Assembly (NCBI GenBank): GCA_007922225.1
Contig: ML680086.1
Location: forward strand, 6,652,997 to 6,716,996
Direction of reading: 5' to 3'
Length of the DNA stretch: 64,000 nucleotides
Source of the DNA: Emydura subglobosa
Taxonomy: Eukaryota; Chordata; Testudines; Chelidae
The notes under the pieces are model-generated. The model was not told the DNA's origin and did no database searches. It worked only from the letters and a program-made list of their open reading frames with translations. Below, in pieces: positions 11,194 to 22,690 of the stretch (position 1 is the first letter of the stretch; the number at the start of each line of letters is the position of its first letter). A program made the translations under genes and the position numbers.

Positions 11194-12090
11194 AGTACCG
11201 ACTGCAGAACCTTTACAGTGATAATAACTGAATGTGAAAGAACCCTGTTTGAGTCTCAGTTCCCAGGTTGAGTTTAAAGGGTGGAAGTTAGGGGGAAAAC
11301 CTCATTTAATTTATAAATTGAGCAATTGTTATATGGTGCCACTGAGAAGCAATAAACATGGAGCCCCCCATAATGTCATTTTTACAGACACTTTTTAAAG
11401 TACAACCAAACTTTAAATAAAAGTTATCTAAATTAAAAAATAAAAGCACACAGACTTACACAGTATTTGATAATTATTTTTAGTGCTACTGCTAAAAATG
11501 CCCCATTAAAAGGCAGTGTGTCACCGCAGAAGGCTGCTGAGCTACCACACACCAGGATTTTATTTCCAGCTGCATTTTATTTACTTATTTTGGCTGACCC
11601 AGGTCTACAGAGTGGAGAGCAAATATGTACAATCAAATAGCTACTGCTGATGTCAGAGCAAATCACTCGCAATCTCACCCACCACCCAAGCGAGCGACTA
11701 GGAACTGCACATTCCTGTGTATACTAGTGCCTTGCCAGCCAATTTGCCAAGATCTTTGGGATTCTTCTTAATTGAAGGCAAGACCTTTCTCATTATCCTC
11801 ATTGTGGCTGGCATTCTGTAGCGAGAGGCAAACAACACCTGTTGCCCTTGTGTGTTGCCTACCAGAACAGATGACTCCTTCCTACCAGGAAAATCAATTC
11901 CTGGCAAGAGTCTGTTCAGAAGTGCTGAGAATGCACCGCTTCTGTCAAAGACAAAGGGAGCTGCAGGTGCTCAGCACTTTAGCCGATCAGGTCCCAGAAA
12001 TTCACCCTCAGTGTGTATATAAAGATCCAATCTGCCAAACCAACCAGCCCTGTTATAGCTCTCAGCAAATCATCTTGTGGCCCTGATCAT

Positions 12091-12238
12091 TAGGCACTTG
12101 ATCCTGCAAGTCACTGAGCACTGAGGCCGTGATACGGCAAAGTACTTCAACATGTGCTTACTTACTAAGCACGTAACAAGTCCCAGTGAAGTCAAAGGGC
12201 CTATTTATGTGCTTAAGTGCTTTGTCCGATCAGGACTA
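12091..12238. repeat. Palindromic MITE, Chompy/Harbinger-like
   Basis: Arms GATCCTGCAAGTCACTGAGC and TATGTGCTTAAGTGCTTTGTCCGATCAGG face each other around a centre containing CCCAGTGAAGTCAAAGGGCC. Same motif set as the element at 11088. Confidence 0.55.
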
Positions 12239-12960
12239 GAGTGTCGTGTACCGTGCAGGATCTGTACTGTGCACTAGATTTCTGGCTTCTGCCGGGGCGT
12301 GCTCAAAGGGGGCAAGCAGGGGCCCAGGCCCCCCAGTAATTGGTGCAGGCACAGAACTCCTCTGGCCCCGGGGCTGCGGCAGAGGCACAGAACATGCCCC
12401 CTCTCCCCCCAAAAGCAGTTAAATTTAAATTCCTGCGCATGTTCCTGGGCTTCTAGGTTCGTTATGCATATCCATTCAGAGCCAAACACCAGGCACAGGC
12501 ACAAAGCCCAAGTTAACATGCCTTGTACAGGGGATCTCCACTGGGCATGTGGTGATATCACCTCTGCCCAAGGCGCAGAGGCCAGCACAGGCGCTCTGCA
12601 GCCATTACTGCAGCCTGCAACACCTGTGTTGGATTTGGGTCTGTGGACCCACAGCACTTGCATACTACCCATGTATGCACACCCTAGCTCTTCTCTGCGC
12701 AGTCACCAATGGAGCTGGCACAGAGCATCCTCCACAGCATGGAGGGGGTACAGAGTCCCTTGTAATTGCATTCCTGTCTAGTTGTGCAGTAGGACTGTGT
12801 GCTCTAACTCCATTGAGGTCCTTCTCCAGTGAGGGTGTGGGGATTAGTGGATATGGCCCAGGCTGCTTGGGAATGCAGTCGTAGGGGAACTGCATTGTAT
12901 GTAAATGTAGCAGTTTTTGAAATGGTGCCAGTCCACATGTTCATAGCAAAACAGTAGGAG

Positions 12961-13480
12961 AATATCTGCTTAATGTTAATTATGACTTTTGAAGCTTTGC
13001 CTAATTACATTGTCTCTCTTAAGGCAATGACACAAATATTTATAAGTGGGACTTTTTATTCTCATTGTAATCAGTGAAATAAATAGGTAACACCTTTTAT
13101 AAAGAGTTAATAAAAACGTGTAAACATAGGATAGAGCACAAAATATTGAGCGGTGTGCAGTAAAACATTCCAATATTTATTGTTTTAATTGAATATTCAT
13201 GAGATGCCAATTTAAATTACAGTTCACAACTGTTGCTGTGTCTAATGAATAATTTAAACAAGTGTGGCCAAAGAGATTTCAACGCTGCATTAGCAAACTG
13301 CAAGGGATTAGCAATAGAGAATTTATAATTAGCTTTGTATATCCTATAATAAATTCATTGGAAAGATGGTTTTAATTATCCCACATGTTAATTTGGAATG
13401 CAGTGCATTAATTTTTGACTGAAAAGTAACCCGTTTATCCCAAGTAATATTTTTCTCTCCTTTAATTTTTTAATAATTTT
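12961..13480. promoter_or_regulatory. Candidate conserved non-coding element (AT-rich, TAAT-rich)
   Basis: An AT-rich block free of repeats I can recognise, with many homeodomain-type TAAT/ATTA words (GTTAATTATGAC, GCCTAATTACATTG, TTTTAATTGAATATTCATGAG, AATTATAATTAGC-like, TTTTAATTATCC). This is the composition of deeply conserved vertebrate enhancers in introns of transcription-factor genes. Conservation itself cannot be seen here. Confidence 0.35.
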
Positions 13481-13544
13481 GGACATTCTGCTTTTCCTAT
13501 ACAAGTGCCAACTTCAGAATGGCTGCAGTAACTGCAAGTCTCTT

Positions 13545-13775
13545 ATAATCATAATAACCAGCACTTATACAGTGCTTCTCATCCAGCCATCTCAAAGAAG
13601 ATGAGGAAGCATAATTATTTCTGATTTACAGTTTGTGAAAACTGAGGCACAGTGAGATTAGATCACTTGCCTAAAGTTTTACCACCTGTCAGTGTGAGAG
13701 ATATAAATAGATATCAGTATCTGTGCTTTCTCCATTCCCAGGCCCACATTATATCCACTTGACTGTGCTGCCTCT
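13545..13775 (-). repeat. MIR-like SINE
   Basis: Contains TAATTATTTCTGATTTACAGTTTGTGAAAACTGAGGCACAGTGAG and CACTTGCCTAAAGTTTTACC, the reverse complement of the MIR core, with a downstream ATTATATCCACTTGACTGTGCTGCC end. Confidence 0.75.
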
Positions 13776-15044
13776 TTGGTACAATTCTTGCAGTTCGAGA
13801 AATATTTTATTATCCTGTGAAAAATTTCAACTGGCAAAAAACAAAACCCCCAAACAAATTTTTTCTGCCAAAATTGTGCCCTTTTTTTGGTGCTGAAAAC
13901 TGAAACATTTCTCTTATTGGTTGTTTGAAGAAAACCTGAAAAAATGTTGAAAACAGACAAAAATGACAAATTGTGAGCAGCTCTCGATGCAGTGTAACTA
14001 TCCATTTGTTGATGTGATATCTGAAATAGAGATCAGTTTGAGGTTTGTTTAGTAGATTTTCCTTTTTTCTTCTCCTTCTGTCTGTCATTTTCATTTTGCT
14101 GGTGTGAAGTAGGAGGAGCTGTCTGGTTTCTGGAAGCACCCGTGCCTGCTGCTCTGCTCTTTGCATGCAGTTGGCTTGTTGAGCTGCAAGCCGTAGAAGA
14201 AGAGCACTTGAGGCTTGGCACAGTGGAGTTGTGAAACTTGGCCCTTTGGTAGGTGGTTTATCGCTGTTGTGGCATGTTTATGAAGTGTTTATTGTGGGAT
14301 ATTTGCCAGTATCACAGAAGGGACTGTCTTGCTGATATCACTATATGAAGATGTTCCATAAACATTGTCATGGAAACAGGGTACCTGGAAGCTCAGTTCG
14401 TGTGAGAGTTGGCCTTACCGGAGGGTTGACATCTTAGCAGAAATGGTTTAAAGCCTGGAGCGAAGGCATATGGTCAGCGTTCTGGGTTTTAGGATTATTT
14501 CTCTCTTCTTGTATTGTGATTGGTTTTGCGTCAGAGGGTTGCATTCAGCAGGGTGCTGAGTTTTGACTTGACAGTACTGAGCACCTTTCACTAATGGTGA
14601 AGGCGATGGTATTTGAGGGTGCTGAGCAATCCCCAGGAGTGAGCCTTTACTGTTTAGGATGGAACAACTGTGCTAGTAGAGGAAGAAGAGAACCCAAAAT
14701 TGTACACGAGAATCCCCTTTAACTGAACTTACTAAAAAAGTCAAGAAGTCTCTCAAGTTTTCAGAATCCCCATTTTCTTCATCCAGGCAGAGGGCTGCAG
14801 TGGGCAGTGGGAAGGCACAGACTTCATGATAAAATCCAATGACACAGAAATCAAAGGGAAGAGATGTAAAAAGTGTCAGCCTCAGTGGCTCTCTCTGGAT
14901 TACATGAACGTGAGTTGCTCCTGTCAGTCAGGATGTGCACAGAGGTTTACAGTGCTTGGCATTCTGGGGAATGTACTTGTTTCATTACTATTCGGTTAGA
15001 TTGGGGGCATGTATTTAATTTAATTTATTTAGATTGTAAATAAT

Positions 15045-15785
15045 AAAAAGATGCCTGTTTAAGGCCCTGGGTGCCTTAACACATCATTAATACAATAAAA
15101 TCCCAGCAGCATTACAATAATAATTTCACAGGAACTCAGCCAGCCAGACACCTACAGAAACTCCTTCCCACTAACTCAGCCATCTACAAAAGACCTGTCA
15201 AACAGATGGTGACTCTTGCAGCATGCTCAGAAAGTCACCACATTTGGGCTGTTTTGGAAGAGGGTGTGGGGCACAAATTCCAGAGTCTCGGAGCCCTCCC
15301 AGAGCTTGCCCTGCCAGCCATCCTTCTCTTCTGTAATGAGGGGGATCCAGCTCAGGCACCTCTGCTAACTGTAGCTGCGGCAATCCCTCAGCTGGCCTGG
15401 TCTCAGGCCATTTAGGGCTTAGGATGTCATAATCAACACCTTCAACTCCACCCGGGGATCAATGGGCAGTCAGTGCAGATCCCAGAGCACTGGTGTCACA
15501 TGCTCCCAGTAAACAAGCTGGTGTGTTCTGCGCTGGTTTCAATCTCAGAACGGTTTTAAGGTGCGACTCCACGTAGAGCGCATGCAGTAGTCTGATCCTG
15601 AGGTAACAAACATGAACAACAGCAGCAATGTCTGCATCCGAAAGGGAGGGGCAAAACCTAATCATGTGCAGATGGTAGAAAACTGACTGGGCTACTGTTG
15701 TCATATGATCAGCATCTGGAGGTCTAAATTCACCCCAGCATTGCAAACCCTCGTAAATAATGGCATACGCAGTCCCCCAAACAAA
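15045..15785 (-). repeat. Unclassified reptilian interspersed repeat
   Basis: The stretch around ATCAACACCTTCAACTCCACCCGG, GGGCAGTCAGTGCAGATCCCAGAGCACTGGTGTCACATGCTCCC and GTAGAGCGCATGCAGTAGTCTGATCCTGAGGTAAC has the look of a dispersed reptile repeat read in antisense, with an A-rich end near 15045-15115. I cannot assign a class. The open frames inside are chance frames. Confidence 0.4.
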
Positions 15786-16069
15786 TGGGCTGATACTACT
15801 GCTGTTTCCCCTCACCCACCCTTATCACCTCATTCATTTTGACTATGCTCTTTTCAGCTATAAAGCCCCACTTTGCTTATATGTATGGAGATGGCAGTAT
15901 CTTCTTAGGGGCTGTATCTATTTTAAAAGCAGTTGTTGAAGTTCAGTGGAGTGAGCAAAATTGGGAGATATTCTAGAGAACCCAGATCCTTAGGCCCACC
16001 TAAGGCAAAACATATTCAAGGCCTGGCATGCAGATTCGGAATGTGCCTTTTGGTTTATGGTGAATGACA

Positions 16070-16330
16070 CAGCTTCCCTTCCAGGTGCTATTGTTTAATT
16101 TCATGTCATTAGGTTAATGAGATCTCCGTGATATATGAATTGATCTGGAATGTAAACACTGATTTGGCATACGTCCTTAATAGCTGATTGGCTGGAAATG
16201 CAATTGCAATATTGAGTGTGCCAATCTTTCTGAAATATTTTGGCGACATCGTGTATAAGACAAAGAGGGGTAATTGAAATGTTTGTTATTGCCGTTGAGT
16301 TTTACCATATCTGTTAAATACATGGCTCTC
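16070..16330. promoter_or_regulatory. Candidate conserved non-coding element
   Basis: Repeat-free AT-rich stretch with TTTAATTTCATGTCATTAGGTTAATGAG, CTGATTGGCTGG (a CCAAT-box word) and GCAATTGCAATATTG (a C/EBP-like word). Inference from composition only. Confidence 0.3.
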
Positions 16331-16940
16331 TTGACATGTCTAATGTGGATGATACTGAGATGGAAATTTTCCTGTTCTCCTCTCTCTGATGCACTGAAAA
16401 CTAGTTTTTCTGTCCTTTAGTGCTCATACTAATTCTTAATGAGTTTGGACACTCTGGTTCCAAAATACTAACTGCACACTACCCCAAGATATACCGATGG
16501 TTTTGGCACATTATAAAGAACTAGATAGAGAGAGACTTCACCGTTATTGGAGTGGTTTAACTGCTGGTTTAATTCATCTCGGTTTTGGACGCTTGGGATT
16601 ATTTAACATGACAAAAATAATAATGTAACCATAATGCAGAATGCTGTAGCTGATCATGGGACTCAATTGATCAAGATCATCCTTCCAAAAATTTAATTCC
16701 AAATGGGGAAAATCAAACCTGTAATAGGTCACATGTTGGTCTTGGTTTTCCCATTTGGGATTAAATATTTGGGGGAGTGTGAGTTGGAATCAGATGTTTT
16801 TGATTACCTGAGTCCCAGATGGTCACCTTGGTTAATTAAAGATCAGAGAAAAGCACACATTTTGTTGTTGTTGTAAAGATGATCTAGGACAGATGTAGGC
16901 ATTGTTAGATCCAGTGCATTTCAAATCCCATGAAAAACGG

Positions 16941-16978
16941 GCTTTCGCTTTCTTGGTTTTATAAGCGAAAGAGAAAAA
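16941..16978. promoter_or_regulatory. Paired IRF/ISRE-like sites in a hairpin
   Basis: CTTTCGCTT and AAGCGAAAG form a 9 bp inverted repeat. The left arm read on the minus strand is GAAAGCGAAAGC, a match to the IRF consensus GAAANNGAAA; the right arm AAGCGAAAGAGAAA holds a second GAAA-type site. Confidence 0.35.
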
Positions 16979-17039
16979 TTCAGGTGTTCTTTATTCATCA
17001 TAAAGAAGTTCATATTATCTGAGCACCTCAGAGGTTTTA

Positions 17040-17185
17040 GTTAACTAACCCTGTGAGGTAGGTACATATCATTATCTCCATTTCACAGATGGGGAATTGA
17101 GGCACAGAGGTTAAGTGACATGCCTTGGAGCTGGGATTTGAAGCCATGTCTCTAGTGTCCCGAGCCACTACCTGAGCCACAAAAC
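17040..17185 (-). repeat. MIR SINE
   Basis: CCCTGTGAGGTAGGTACATATCATTATCTCCATTTCACAGATGGGGAATTGAGGCACAGAGGTTAAGTGACATGCC is a clear reverse-complement MIR core, followed by a GGGATTTGAAGCCATGTCTC tRNA-side remnant. Confidence 0.92.
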
Positions 17186-18631
17186 CATCCTCCATCCCTA
17201 TATCCTGGCATTCCCAGTAACTCTCACAGTGTCATAAAAACACCCTGCAAACTAACAACCCCGGCATTCTTCACTGAGATGCAAATCTCACCAATTCAAA
17301 TGTCACTTGCAGCATTTCCAGATAAATCAGATAGAAACAGAGAGAGCTAAATTCTGCCCTGATTGACACCCAGGGCAATTCCATTGAGTTTGTTGAGGTT
17401 GTCTGGGACATAACTGGAGGTAATGTTTATCCCAGTGTGAGTAACGAGTTATCTTAGGGTGCCCCCTCTTGTTAGCTGTCTCTTTAAAGGTGCAGTGTAA
17501 ATATTGGGGTTCATATTTAGTCTTCATTGTTATATAACTGAATGAGGTTTTATGATATGAAAAGTGAACTGTTAAAATTTGCAATGAAAACGAAAAGCTT
17601 TAAAAATTAATTCACAGAGCTCAATCCCATGAGGGTCATTTTTTCAGTAGTCCTCCCATTTTTTCTGTTCTGTTCTGAAATCACTCTCTCTTTTTATGCT
17701 CCTTGCAATAAAACTTAGAGGCCTGTCATTACTTTTCAGCCTATTGTTTTATGGGAATGCAATGTCTAAAATGTCTGGGAAAGGCCAGGAGAGACATAAA
17801 ACAAGGTGGATGGTACTGTGCAAAAAGGGATCAATAAAAGGTAAATGTTCATGGGAAGGGATGTTACTACTAGATAAACATCATGGTCCCTGTCATCCTC
17901 TCTTCTGCACTGTGTGGAAGGAATGAAAGTAGCAGAAATTGTGCAACAAGGGCGCCATAAACAGGGAGGGAGTAGATGATAGCCAACCTGGCATCATTTC
18001 CTGCCCTCTCAACCACATACTTCCATGCCAGTTGCACATCATGGGCTAGAGCCAGGGTATGACTGTGTGGCTGCGGATGGGCAGGGGCTCTCCATAAAGT
18101 CTTTTTTCAGCAGGCCTGTATAATTTTCTTTGGAAATTCCCATGGGAATTAGAGCTGACGCTGTCAGTGTTAACACCTGTGGTTCTGATCCTGCAAAGTG
18201 CTGAAGCCCTGCTCCTTAGGAGCTCCAGAGAGAGGATAGCACAATGTGCAGGTTCCCTGTACTCAGCAGGCTTTCCTATCCGCTATGCCACCATCACAGC
18301 TCAGAACATTCTTACCCCCTCTGTCAGCCTGTAGAGAGTTCCGCATGCCTTTCTCCCCTCGTGAGCTTCTCCATGGAGGAAATTCATCCAACTCAGGGAG
18401 TTAGAAAGGTTTTTGTAGGTGCATAGAAATTACCAGACCACACCAAACCAGTGGTCCAGTGTCTCTCACCTATGACGGTGGCTTCAGGGCTTTACCTTGT
18501 TCCCTGTTATTTCCATGCAAGTTAACGGAGGGATTCCACTTTCTTTCGGGTTGTTCTTCAGCAAAGTAATTCTGCCTCATGTGGATATAAGGTAAGACTC
18601 TGTATGTGTGGCACCTGAACATAGCATAACA

Positions 18632-18729
18632 TAGGCCCCGATTCAGCAAAGATTTAGGCATGTGCTTTGCTTTATGCATAGTGACATTAACATTAGTGGA
18701 ACTACATCTTTTCAGGATTGGGGGTCTTA
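18632..18729. repeat. Palindromic MITE, GGCCCCGATTCAGC type
   Basis: Starts TAGGCCCCGATTCAGCAAAGATTTAGGCATGTGC and ends with a decayed CAGGATTGGGG arm. A related but weaker element lies at 18873-18989. Confidence 0.45.
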
Positions 18730-18872
18730 GTCTCTTTTTTTATCTCTGTCGTTACATTACATACCCCAAAACACCTACGTTAAAATAATGTTAAGGATGT
18801 AAAGTCAAGACTCAAACCCTGTGTTCCCAAAATTCTCTTCTTGTCTCCACATGGAGTTTAACTATCTTTGTA

Positions 18873-18989
18873 GCCCTGAACCTGCCAGCAGTTACACATG
18901 TGCCTGCATAGTCCCATTGATTTTAACAGAGGTACTTACATGCTTCAAGTTAAGTGTGTGCATAATTGTTTGCAGGAGCAAGGCCTGAG
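18873..18989. repeat. Palindromic MITE, decayed
   Basis: Arms CCCTGAACCTGCCAGCAGTTACACATGTGC and AAGTGTGTGCATAATTGTTTGCAGGAGCAAGGCC around a CCATTGATTTTAACAGAGG centre, the usual plan of these elements. Confidence 0.5.
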
Positions 18990-20789
18990 CAGAAAGAGGG
19001 ACTTTGATCCATTTTAACAATTTAAAACTTTGCAAAGAGAAGAGTGAACCATAATTCAAGCTATGAAACACATTATGATGATGTCAAGGATGGGCAAACC
19101 CACCAAACAAAGCAACCTCCTCTAAGGGAGATTTCTTAGAGCTGGAGATACTGAATGGAAGACATTCTCTCTCTCGTAATTTTCTGCTTTTGTTTTTGAC
19201 TCCTTTGGTTATATGCATGAAAACGAGATCTGAATTCCTTGGGAATCTCTTCCTATTTCTGGTGGTAATTAAAGATCCTTCATTATATTCTGCCTCCCTA
19301 TATCCTCCCTGAAGTTTCAGATGGACATGGTGGTAGTACTGTTCGTTCTGGGTGCAAATCGCCTCCGTACAGAGAGCCAGCACGATACATAGGCACCACT
19401 TTCTGAGACTCGTTGAATGTAATTGTTGCAGCGTTCTGTTGTACTCTTTTAAGTGGTCATTACCTTCCATGTCAGAGGTGAATGTACTTCTTTGGTGGGT
19501 GGAGTGATCCCCTCGTGGTTAGAGGAGTGGCTTTAACTTATGCCACTGGTATATGGTCCTTCAGATATCCTATGTCAGGGGTAGCTCCTTCTGCCACATG
19601 CCTCCACATCTCCTACATGCCCTCCAGTGCCTCAGACAGTTTGTGGTGCTGGCTAGCACAAGAGGCAACTCCACTGTTTCTGCTAGCTGATAGAACGTCC
19701 CCTGTGCAAGAGAGCTCTGCTGGTCATTTCTTCCCAGCTGACATCCCTTTTGCATCACTTGAGCGGTACAAAGAAGGCTTAATGGTACTAAGTTTACCTT
19801 CCCCTCTCAAAGCAATGCAATGAAAGTCTGGCCGGCATAGCTCTTTGAGACTGTCTGATGAAAGCACCTGAGATTACAAAATATTATTTATTATCATAAG
19901 CTCAGTGGAAGTTTCAGATTCTGTCCTCTCTAGATTCATTTCAACAGCTTCTTTGGAGGCATCAAGGCTCACCTGGTCTGTGTCCAGAACACAGGGAACA
20001 GCTTTGGGTTGGATGTTATCTCTCTGCTGGACAGTCTGATTAGTAATTTCTCTTCCCTGCATTTGTAGCAAGATGGAGTCTGTTATCAAGGCATGGCATC
20101 TGACCTCCAGGCTGAATATCCTCAGTGACCGAGATGCCACCTCCTCCCTGGGCACTTTATTACATTGCTGAGCTCTTCTTAGAATTTCTCCAATATTTAA
20201 GGGCAATATTCCCTGTTGCAGTTTAAATGATGCTCTCTGTCCTCTTTACCTTGTCTCTTTACATATCTGCAGACATGTCTCATGTCTCTTCATACCCTTT
20301 TTTCTGCAACATATATGTCTGGTTCTCACACGCCTCTCTCACAGGTCTTATTTTCAAAGCTCTGATCATGTTTGTTCTTCTCCTCTCAAATCTCTCCGTT
20401 CCCATTTCTTTTTGAAAGAGAATGGTGTATCCTAAATTGAATGCACTTCTCCAGTGAGTAGGGAGAACTCCTTATCCACATTTTGGAGGAAAATTTACTA
20501 CCGTTTATATTCTGCACATATCCCCTGAACTCCACCCCTGCAACTAAGACCCTTCCTTTATACCCCTCCCCAGCACACACACAGGAAACCTGACCATTTT
20601 GCTGTTTTTAGCATCTTCTTTGCCCAAGCAACAGACTCAGGTTTTGGCCCTAATTAATTAACCTCCCACCCTCCCTTTACAGTAGCAAGAGGTAGTTCCT
20701 ATTACATGCATAAGAAAAATCCTGGCTCACAATTGGTGGAAAACAGTGATATGATGGCTGGCTGAGTCTCTATTGTGTTCATTCTCCAG

Positions 20790-21120
20790 CGATTTTAAAA
20801 AGATTGTCAAATAATTTATTCACAAAATACCGTGAGACTTAATTGAATAGATTATTTGCAAATATGTTCATTGAATTATCAGCCTCGTTTTGTAGCTGGA
20901 TAGCAATTAACGAATTAATCTGAATATTTTTTTAATATCATAAAGCTTACTGCATATATTAGTTGAAGAATATTATTTGACTTTCTCCAATTGGGGTCTG
21001 AAACAATTCTAACTGCATGGCGCACACAGCCTGATTACTTGCAGTGTGTAATATGAAAACTGATTCACCTCCAACGAGAGGAACATGCAATACTTCGTTT
21101 TTTCCTGCACCACTAAGATC
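20790..21120. promoter_or_regulatory. Candidate conserved non-coding element
   Basis: Repeat-free block with GACTTAATTGAATAG, TTATTTGCAAATATG (an octamer-like word), GCAATTAACGAATTAATC and CTCCAATTGGGG. Inference from composition only. Confidence 0.35.
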
Positions 21121-21304
21121 ATCATTTACCCTTTGGAATGTAAGTATGGAGAAAGAAACGTGCTGGTAGTTTCTGCAGCTGGATGGAACTCTAGCTCACT
21201 TGTATGGTTGTAACCAGAAACAATTGTCACATTATACACACTGACTTGCTTTGCATCCTGATCTTGCTTCTGTTGACGTCATTGACAAAATTGCCTCTGA
21301 CTTC

Positions 21305-22690
21305 AAGAGTCACAGAGTCATAAAGTTTAAGGCCAGAAGGGACGACCAGATCATCTAGACCAGTGGCTCTCAACTAGGGGTACACAGAGGTCTTTCAGGG
21401 GGTACATCAACTCATCTAGGTATTTGCCTCGTTTTACAACAGGCTACATAAGAAGCCCCAGCAAAGTCAGCACAAACTCAAATTTCATGCAGACGACTTG
21501 TTTATACTGCTTTATATACTATACATTGAAATATAAGTACAATATTATATTCCAATTGATTTACTTTATAATTATATGTAAAAATGAGAAAGTAAGACAT
21601 TTTTCAGTAACAGCGTGCTGTATGTTGTATTTCTGTCTGATTTTGTAAGCAAGTCGTTTTTAAGTGAGGTGAAACATGGGGTACGCAAGACAAATCAACC
21701 TCCTGAAAAGGGATACAGTAGTGTGGAAAGGTTGAGAGCCACTGCACAAGACTGACTTCCTGTTTAAGGCAGGCCATCAACACTATCCGGCACCTACACA
21801 CTAAACCAACAAATGAAATTAAACCAAAATATTACAACCCACAGCAGACTAGACTATTATGTGCGACAAGTAGAGGATGGGGGGGGGTCTAAGGTGCACC
21901 AGTGCCTGAGAGTCCTGCAGTGTCAGGGACATGATTAAGTGAGCTATCCCCAGATAATCTTGGCAAGTGACCTACACACTGTAGAGGAAGGTGAAAAACT
22001 CCCAAGTTCACTGCCAATCTGACCTGGGAGAAAAATCCTTCCCGACCCCACATGACGATTTGTTAGACACTGAGCATGTGAGCAAGACTCAGCCAATCAA
22101 GAACCTGAGAGAGAATGCTCGGTGCCACCTTACAGCCCTGACCCTCCCCATCCAGTGTGCCATCTGCAGCCATGGCTGATGCTTCAGAGAAAGGAGACCA
22201 AAAAAACCCAACTCAGAATACATTGGAGAGAAAAAATTCCTTCCTGCTATCTGAAGCATGAGGTTCTGAGCCAGGCCCCAAACATCACAATCAATCCTGT
22301 CCTACAATTGCACTCATAAATTTGTCCAGCTGTCTTAAAACCAGTTGAGTTGTTTGCCCCCACAACTCCTAGGGGGAGGCTGTTCTAGAACATTCCTCCT
22401 CTGATGGTTAGAAACCTTCCAGAGTCAATTTGTTTATATCTATTTGGTTTAGTGTCTGTCGCTTAAATAGCTCTTCACCCTCCCTGGTGTTTAGCTCCCC
22501 GATGAACCCATAGAGAGCAATCATATCCCCTCTCAGCCTTCTTTTCGCTAAACTAAAAAGCCAAGCTCTTCCAGTCTCCTCTCACAAGATAGACCCTCCA
22601 TTGCCTTCATCATCCTAATGACTCTTCTCTTCATCTCTTCCAGTTTGCATTCATCTTTCTTGAACAGGGTGCAACACTGAATGATCAGGG
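21305..22690 (-). mobile_element. CR1 LINE, 3' part, interrupted by a hAT MITE
   Basis: Antisense CR1 beginning with its 3' tail (GAGTCACAGAGTCATAAAGTTTAAGGCCAGAAGGGACGACC) and running back through the 3' UTR and end of ORF2. Legible blocks include AAAATCCTTCCCGACCCC, AGAACATTCCTCCTCTGATGG, GAACCCATAGAGAGCAATCATATCCCCTCTCAGCCTTCTTTTC and CACAAGATAGACCCTCC. The copy is split at 21360/21745 by the element listed next. It is 5' truncated near 22690. Confidence 0.85.
21361..21744. mobile_element. Non-autonomous hAT-type MITE, inserted in CR1
   Basis: 384 bp with terminal inverted repeats CAGTGGCTCTCAAC at 21361-21374 and GTTGAGAGCCACTG at 21731-21744, exact complements over 14 bp and starting CAGTG as in hAT/Charlie elements. 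Flanking 8-mers ATCTAGAC and CACAAGAC agree at 5 of 8 positions, consistent with a decayed 8 bp target duplication. The interior is AT-rich with no transposase. CR1 sequence resumes immediately after it (ACTGACTTCCTGTTTAAGG). Confidence 0.88.

Noticed and set aside
12299..12781. 160-codon open frame and its overlapping reverse frame
   Set aside because: Locally GC-rich sequence is open in several frames on both strands; no recognisable protein, splice pattern or codon preference.
19480..19520. CTCGTGGTTAGAGGAGTGGC considered as a tRNA or tRNA-SINE A box
   Set aside because: No B box, no acceptor stem and no SINE body follow.
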